Shown here: piece by piece, positions 61,639-64,000 of the stretch
Layout of the letters: the number at the start of each line of letters is the position of its first letter
Position numbering within the stretch: position 1 is the first letter of the stretch
Notes under the pieces: generated by a model
What the model saw: only the letters and a program-made list of their open reading frames with translations
Database searches by the model: none
What the model was told of the DNA's origin: nothing
Assembly: GCA_035448545.1 (NCBI GenBank)
Contig: DAOTJE010000004.1
Location: 186,001 to 250,000, forward strand
Origin: Anaerobaca sp035448545
GTDB lineage: Bacteria; Planctomycetota; Phycisphaerae; Sedimentisphaerales; Anaerobacaceae
DNA length: 64,000 nucleotides
Direction: 5' to 3'
Made by a program: the position numbers and the translations under genes

Positions 61639-61863
61639 GTGACGGTGAACGAGATCATCGAAGAGGTGGCGTCGTTGCCCGTGGACGAGCGGGCTATGGT
61701 GGCGGACTCGATTCTCCGCAGCCTCAATGCCCCCGATCCCCAGATAGACTCCCAATGGGCCCGCGTGGCACAACGCCGTCTGGCGGACTTGCGAGCAGGC
61801 AACGTCAAACCCATTCCCGGCGACCAAGTCTTCGCCGGAATCCGGAAGCGATTCGAGGAATGA
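61639..61863 (+). CDS. Antitoxin of a type II toxin-antitoxin pair
   Basis: A 74-residue protein resembling the addiction-module antitoxins paired with RelE/ParE toxins (TIGR02574-type): IIEEVASLPVDERAMVADSI, LRSLNAPDPQIDSQWARVAQ, RLADLRAGNVKPIPGDQVFA. It starts at GTG 61639 behind a perfect AAAGGAGGT ribosome binding site. Its TGA overlaps the toxin's ATG by an ATGA, giving coupled translation. Such antitoxins bind the toxin and autoregulate the operon. Confidence 0.88.
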   Translation: MTVNEIIEEVASLPVDERAMVADSILRSLNAPDPQIDSQWARVAQRRLADLRAGNVKPIPGDQVFAGIRKRFEE

Positions 61864-62171
61864 ACTTCTCCTTTCACCCAGAGGCCGAAGAGGAATTCCT
61901 GCGGGCAATTGATTTCTACGAGCGGCGAGCGAAGAATCTCGCTTTGGAGTCTGGCGCAGAAACATACACTGCCGTTCGCCTTGTGACCTCATTGCCGGAC
62001 GCGTGGCCCATTCTTGAAAGCGACGTGCGGAAGGGTCAAACGCAACGGTTTCGGTATGGCGTGCTCAACTCGCGGGCAGCAGAGGGAGTCTTCATCCCGG
62101 CCGGGATGCACCTCCACCGCGATCCAGACTACTGGAAGCACCGCATCGAACCGCAGGCAACGATGACCTGA
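61860..62171 (+). CDS. RelE/ParE-family toxin
   Basis: A 103-residue toxin: MNFSFHPEAEEEFLRAIDFY, then ALESGAETYTAVRLVT, DAWPILESDVRKGQTQRFRY and the characteristic end MHLHRDPDYWKHRI. RelE members cleave mRNA at the ribosome and ParE members poison gyrase; which applies here cannot be told. The region NSRAAEGVFIPAG departs somewhat from the family consensus, but no frame break is visible, so the toxin may be active. Confidence 0.88.
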   Translation: MNFSFHPEAEEEFLRAIDFYERRAKNLALESGAETYTAVRLVTSLPDAWPILESDVRKGQTQRFRYGVLNSRAAEGVFIPAGMHLHRDPDYWKHRIEPQATMT

Positions 62172-62198
62172 TTTGGGGCCGACCCAGGACCTGCAACG

Positions 62199-62756
62199 AT
62201 GAGATGGCAAATGACAGCGCGGGGACTATTACCCAGAATTCTCCTTGGCATCGCGGTGGTTCTGGGAATGGCCGTTGGACTACTGTTTCTACACATGCAG
62301 ATGGAACGTCACAAAGTGGAACGGAGACTCGTGCATTTGTTGTGCGAGACTGACCATCAGGGGTTACTGGAGGCTTGCCGGGACGTTTCAAGACGTGCTG
62401 CCGGAGAGTACGAAGCAGGAAGAGCGTACGCTATTCGCTGTCATCCTGGGCGATACGGGTTTCCACAGGCCATTTTGGATGTTGATCCTCTGTTCGTAAA
62501 GATAGACGGTGAAGGACTCGTGTGGGTGGAGTTGTTCTGGGCTCCAAGTCAAGGCGTGGTGGCATATCCCGATGGCTACGAGTTTCGTACCGACCACCGC
62601 GCCGGGGATAGAGAACTCGTCCCGGGGTTGTGGTTCTACGACGAGCATTATAGTCCCAAGTATCCGAAGTACATGGAGTACGTTGATGGGTTGATCAGAA
62701 GTGAAAGCCGCGAGCTGGTTCGTCCGCGAATGCAAAAAAGTGGTTCGGGACGTTGA
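62199..62756 (+). CDS. Hypothetical membrane-anchored protein
   Basis: A 185-residue protein with a single N-terminal TM helix (ILLGIAVVLGMAVGLLFLHM) and a soluble domain outside the membrane (CRDVSRRAAGEYEAGRAYAI, LVWVELFWAPSQGVVAYPDG, GLWFYDEHYSPKYPKYMEYV). No family recognised. The base composition is less GC-rich than its neighbours, which may indicate recent acquisition, along with the toxin-antitoxin pair 27 bases upstream. A second ATG at 62211 is also possible. Confidence 0.6.
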   Translation: MRWQMTARGLLPRILLGIAVVLGMAVGLLFLHMQMERHKVERRLVHLLCETDHQGLLEACRDVSRRAAGEYEAGRAYAIRCHPGRYGFPQAILDVDPLFVKIDGEGLVWVELFWAPSQGVVAYPDGYEFRTDHRAGDRELVPGLWFYDEHYSPKYPKYMEYVDGLIRSESRELVRPRMQKSGSGR

Positions 62757-63062
62757 GAGGGAGAATTGAAGGAAGGAACTGGTTCGAGGGCCGGGTCAGG
62801 GGGATACGCGAGGGGCGAAGCGGAGGCCGAGGGTGGCTTGGGGGAGATTGATGATGACCTTGTCGATGAGGTTTGATGGATGTCGCCGGGGAGGAGGCCT
62901 TCCAGCCTGGCCGAGGCACAGAGAAAGTTGCTGCCGCACGTGGCTCTCCGCGCGTACGACGGGAAGCCGTCTGCGGAAAGGCTGCCAGAATTTTGCACTG
63001 GGCGGGATTGAGGGCTTGTGCCGGCGGCGTCGATATGGTTTAATCAGGGTGCTCATGAGCGG

Positions 63063-63127
63063 CTGCACTACGGTGCAGTGACAGCCCCCGGCACGTCTCG
63101 CTTCCTCTCCCTCATTAGCCGGGGGCT
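63063..63127 (+). ncRNA. Candidate structured RNA or double hairpin
   Basis: Two perfect hairpins only four bases apart: 63063-63078 with a TACG tetraloop and 63083-63127 with a 10-bp GC-rich stem. They may be a terminator-like end of an upstream transcript, a small RNA, or a chance pairing in GC-rich DNA. No known RNA family was recognised. Confidence 0.25.
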
Positions 63128-63187
63128 CCATGCGCGTACAAAGCGACGCGGGGAACGGCCGGAAAAGGGTCGATCCCGGCGCGCGTT

Positions 63188-63204
63188 CCGACTACAATAG
63201 TCGG
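63188..63204. promoter_or_regulatory. Operator-like palindrome before the GH43 gene
   Basis: The perfect inverted repeat CCGACTA-CAA-TAGTCGG lies 109 bases upstream of the GH43 start. Its size and symmetry fit a dimeric regulator binding site, as is common before glycan-use genes. Confidence 0.35.
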
Positions 63205-63312
63205 CGGCGATCCTCCGGATGGGCCAAGACCTTCAAGCCGGTCTTCGCCTGCGGGGACCCGCCCAGTTTCATGACGGTATTCGGTCTTCATCAGTCGTGT
63301 CAGGGAGATGAT

Positions 63313-64000
63313 ATGGCAAAGACGCATCGATTCTATCTGCTGGCGTTGACGTTTGTGGCCGTCGCCGGCGTCCTGCCGGTCCGGGCCGAACCGGCGCGGA
63401 ATCCCTTCATCTGGGCGGATGTGCCGGATGTGGCGGTCATTCGCGTGGGTGACACCTATTACATGAGCAGCACCACGATGCACATGAGCCCCGGCCTGCC
63501 CATCATGAAGTCAAAGGACCTGGTCAACTGGAATCTGATCGGGTATGCCTACAACCGACTCGTGGAAAACGATGCGATGAACCTGGAGAACGGCCGGAAC
63601 TGCTACGGCCGGGGCTCCTGGGCCAGCAGCCTGCGTTACCACAACGGCACGTATTACGTCTCTACCTTTTCCAGCACCAGCGGCAGGACCCACATCTACA
63701 CGACCAAGGACATTGAACAGGGGGACTGGACGGAGACGTCCTTTGCGCCGTCGCTGCACGACCACTCCCTGTTCTTCGATGATGACGGACGCGTTTACAT
63801 GCTTTACGGTGTGGGCGATCTTCGACTCGTGGAATTGCAGGCGGACCTGTCCGGTATCAAGCCGGACGGCTTCAACGAAGTGGTGATCAGGAACGCCAGC
63901 GCCGTGGCCGGCTCCAACATCCAGCTTCCTGCCGAGGGCTCGCAGCTGCTCAAGGTCCACGGCAAGTACTATGTGATGAACATCACCTGGCCGCGTGGCG
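63313..64000 (+). CDS. Glycoside hydrolase family 43 protein (3' truncated by window)
   Basis: The first 229 codons of a secreted hydrolase; the gene runs off the window. AGGGAG precedes ATG 63313. A signal peptide (FYLLALTFVAVAGVLPVRA) is followed by the GH43 five-bladed propeller start NPFIWADVPDVAVIRVGDTY and then YYMSSTTMHMSPGLPIMKSK, DLVNWNLIGYAYN, HDHSLFFDDDGRVYMLYG (with the family's pKa-modulating Asp) and LPAEGSQLLKVHGKYYVMNI (with the expected general-acid Glu). The layout resembles GH43 xylosidase/arabinofuranosidase-type members. It probably releases sugars from plant or algal hemicellulose. Confidence 0.88.
   Translation, partial: MAKTHRFYLLALTFVAVAGVLPVRAEPARNPFIWADVPDVAVIRVGDTYYMSSTTMHMSPGLPIMKSKDLVNWNLIGYAYNRLVENDAMNLENGRNCYGRGSWASSLRYHNGTYYVSTFSSTSGRTHIYTTKDIEQGDWTETSFAPSLHDHSLFFDDDGRVYMLYGVGDLRLVELQADLSGIKPDGFNEVVIRNASAVAGSNIQLPAEGSQLLKVHGKYYVMNITWPRG

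Larger units (their letters stand above)
62757..63312. other. Gene-free spacer with hairpins and a palindrome
   Basis: No convincing gene in about 550 bases. Two hairpins follow one another: CTGCAC-TACG-GTGCAG (63063-63078), with a stable UACG-type tetraloop, and a 10-bp perfect stem AGCCCCCGGC (63083-63092) / GCCGGGGGCT (63118-63127). Neither has a T-run. A 7-bp palindrome (63188-63204) comes before the GH43 gene. Confidence 0.45.

Noticed and set aside
62833..63081. Short plus-strand frame of 82 codons
   Set aside because: Cys/Arg/Gly-rich product without a ribosome binding site, covering hairpin sequence; unlikely to be a gene.
1..64000. CRISPR array, tRNA or rRNA genes
   Set aside because: No regularly spaced direct repeats and no tRNA- or rRNA-like conserved sequence were seen when reading the window.

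Overview
The window is GC-rich and gene-dense and most likely comes from a member of the Planctomycetota, probably class Phycisphaerae. This is inferred from the mix of gene families, not from any marker gene. The supporting families are an exosortase with VPxPGA-type sorting tails, the lineage-typical protein whose N-terminus includes RLNAQKSTGP, DUF1080 and GH43 glycan-degrading proteins, and a tubulin-like/vWA operon. No rRNA, tRNA or CRISPR array was seen.

Region 1 (1-1388) holds the end of a secreted-type protein, a strong intrinsic terminator, one doubtful minus-strand ORF, and a sigma70-like promoter flanked by two palindromes that appears to start the next cluster. Region 2 (1389-33234) is a long plus-strand exopolysaccharide cluster. 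It encodes a WecG-type glycosyltransferase, a Wzz/BY-kinase, an O-antigen-ligase-like polymerase, a Wzx flippase, four more glycosyltransferases, a methyltransferase, a pyruvyl transferase, a hexapeptide acyltransferase, a DUF362 protein, a CapK-like adenylate-forming enzyme, a broken heparinase, an N-acetyl sugar amidotransferase, a very large secreted beta-helix/propeller protein, a polysaccharide deacetylase, a YdcF-like protein, an alpha-toroid protein, EpsI and the exosortase. An IS3-family element (8556-9989) sits inside it. The predicted polymer is acidic and decorated (glucuronate, pyruvyl, acyl and possibly amidino groups), and is co-produced with exosortase-sorted surface proteins.

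Region 3 (33385-42849) carries three short secreted proteins with VPxPGA sorting tails, a fourth secreted protein with no such tail, a 1511-residue TPR protein and UDP-glucose dehydrogenase. The second tail gene contains a 100-N assembly gap flanked by identical 31-base ends. Collapsing that overlap restores one intact reading frame.

Region 4 (42865-55692, minus strand) is a four-gene operon: an 803-residue helical protein, a 1563-residue vWA membrane protein, a 972-residue tubulin/FtsZ-like GTPase and an 897-residue six-TM protein. The N-terminus of the last looks like a degenerate copy of the tubulin-like domain. This is the best candidate for an undescribed system, related to the tubulin-like/vWA membrane-remodelling systems predicted by genome context in the literature.

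Region 5 (56076-64000) is accessory: a small hypothetical protein, two tandem CBS-domain proteins, a ParA-type ATPase, a decayed i-type-lysozyme-like gene, a DUF1080 hydrolase, a type II toxin-antitoxin pair, hypothetical proteins and the start of a GH43 hydrolase that runs off the window.
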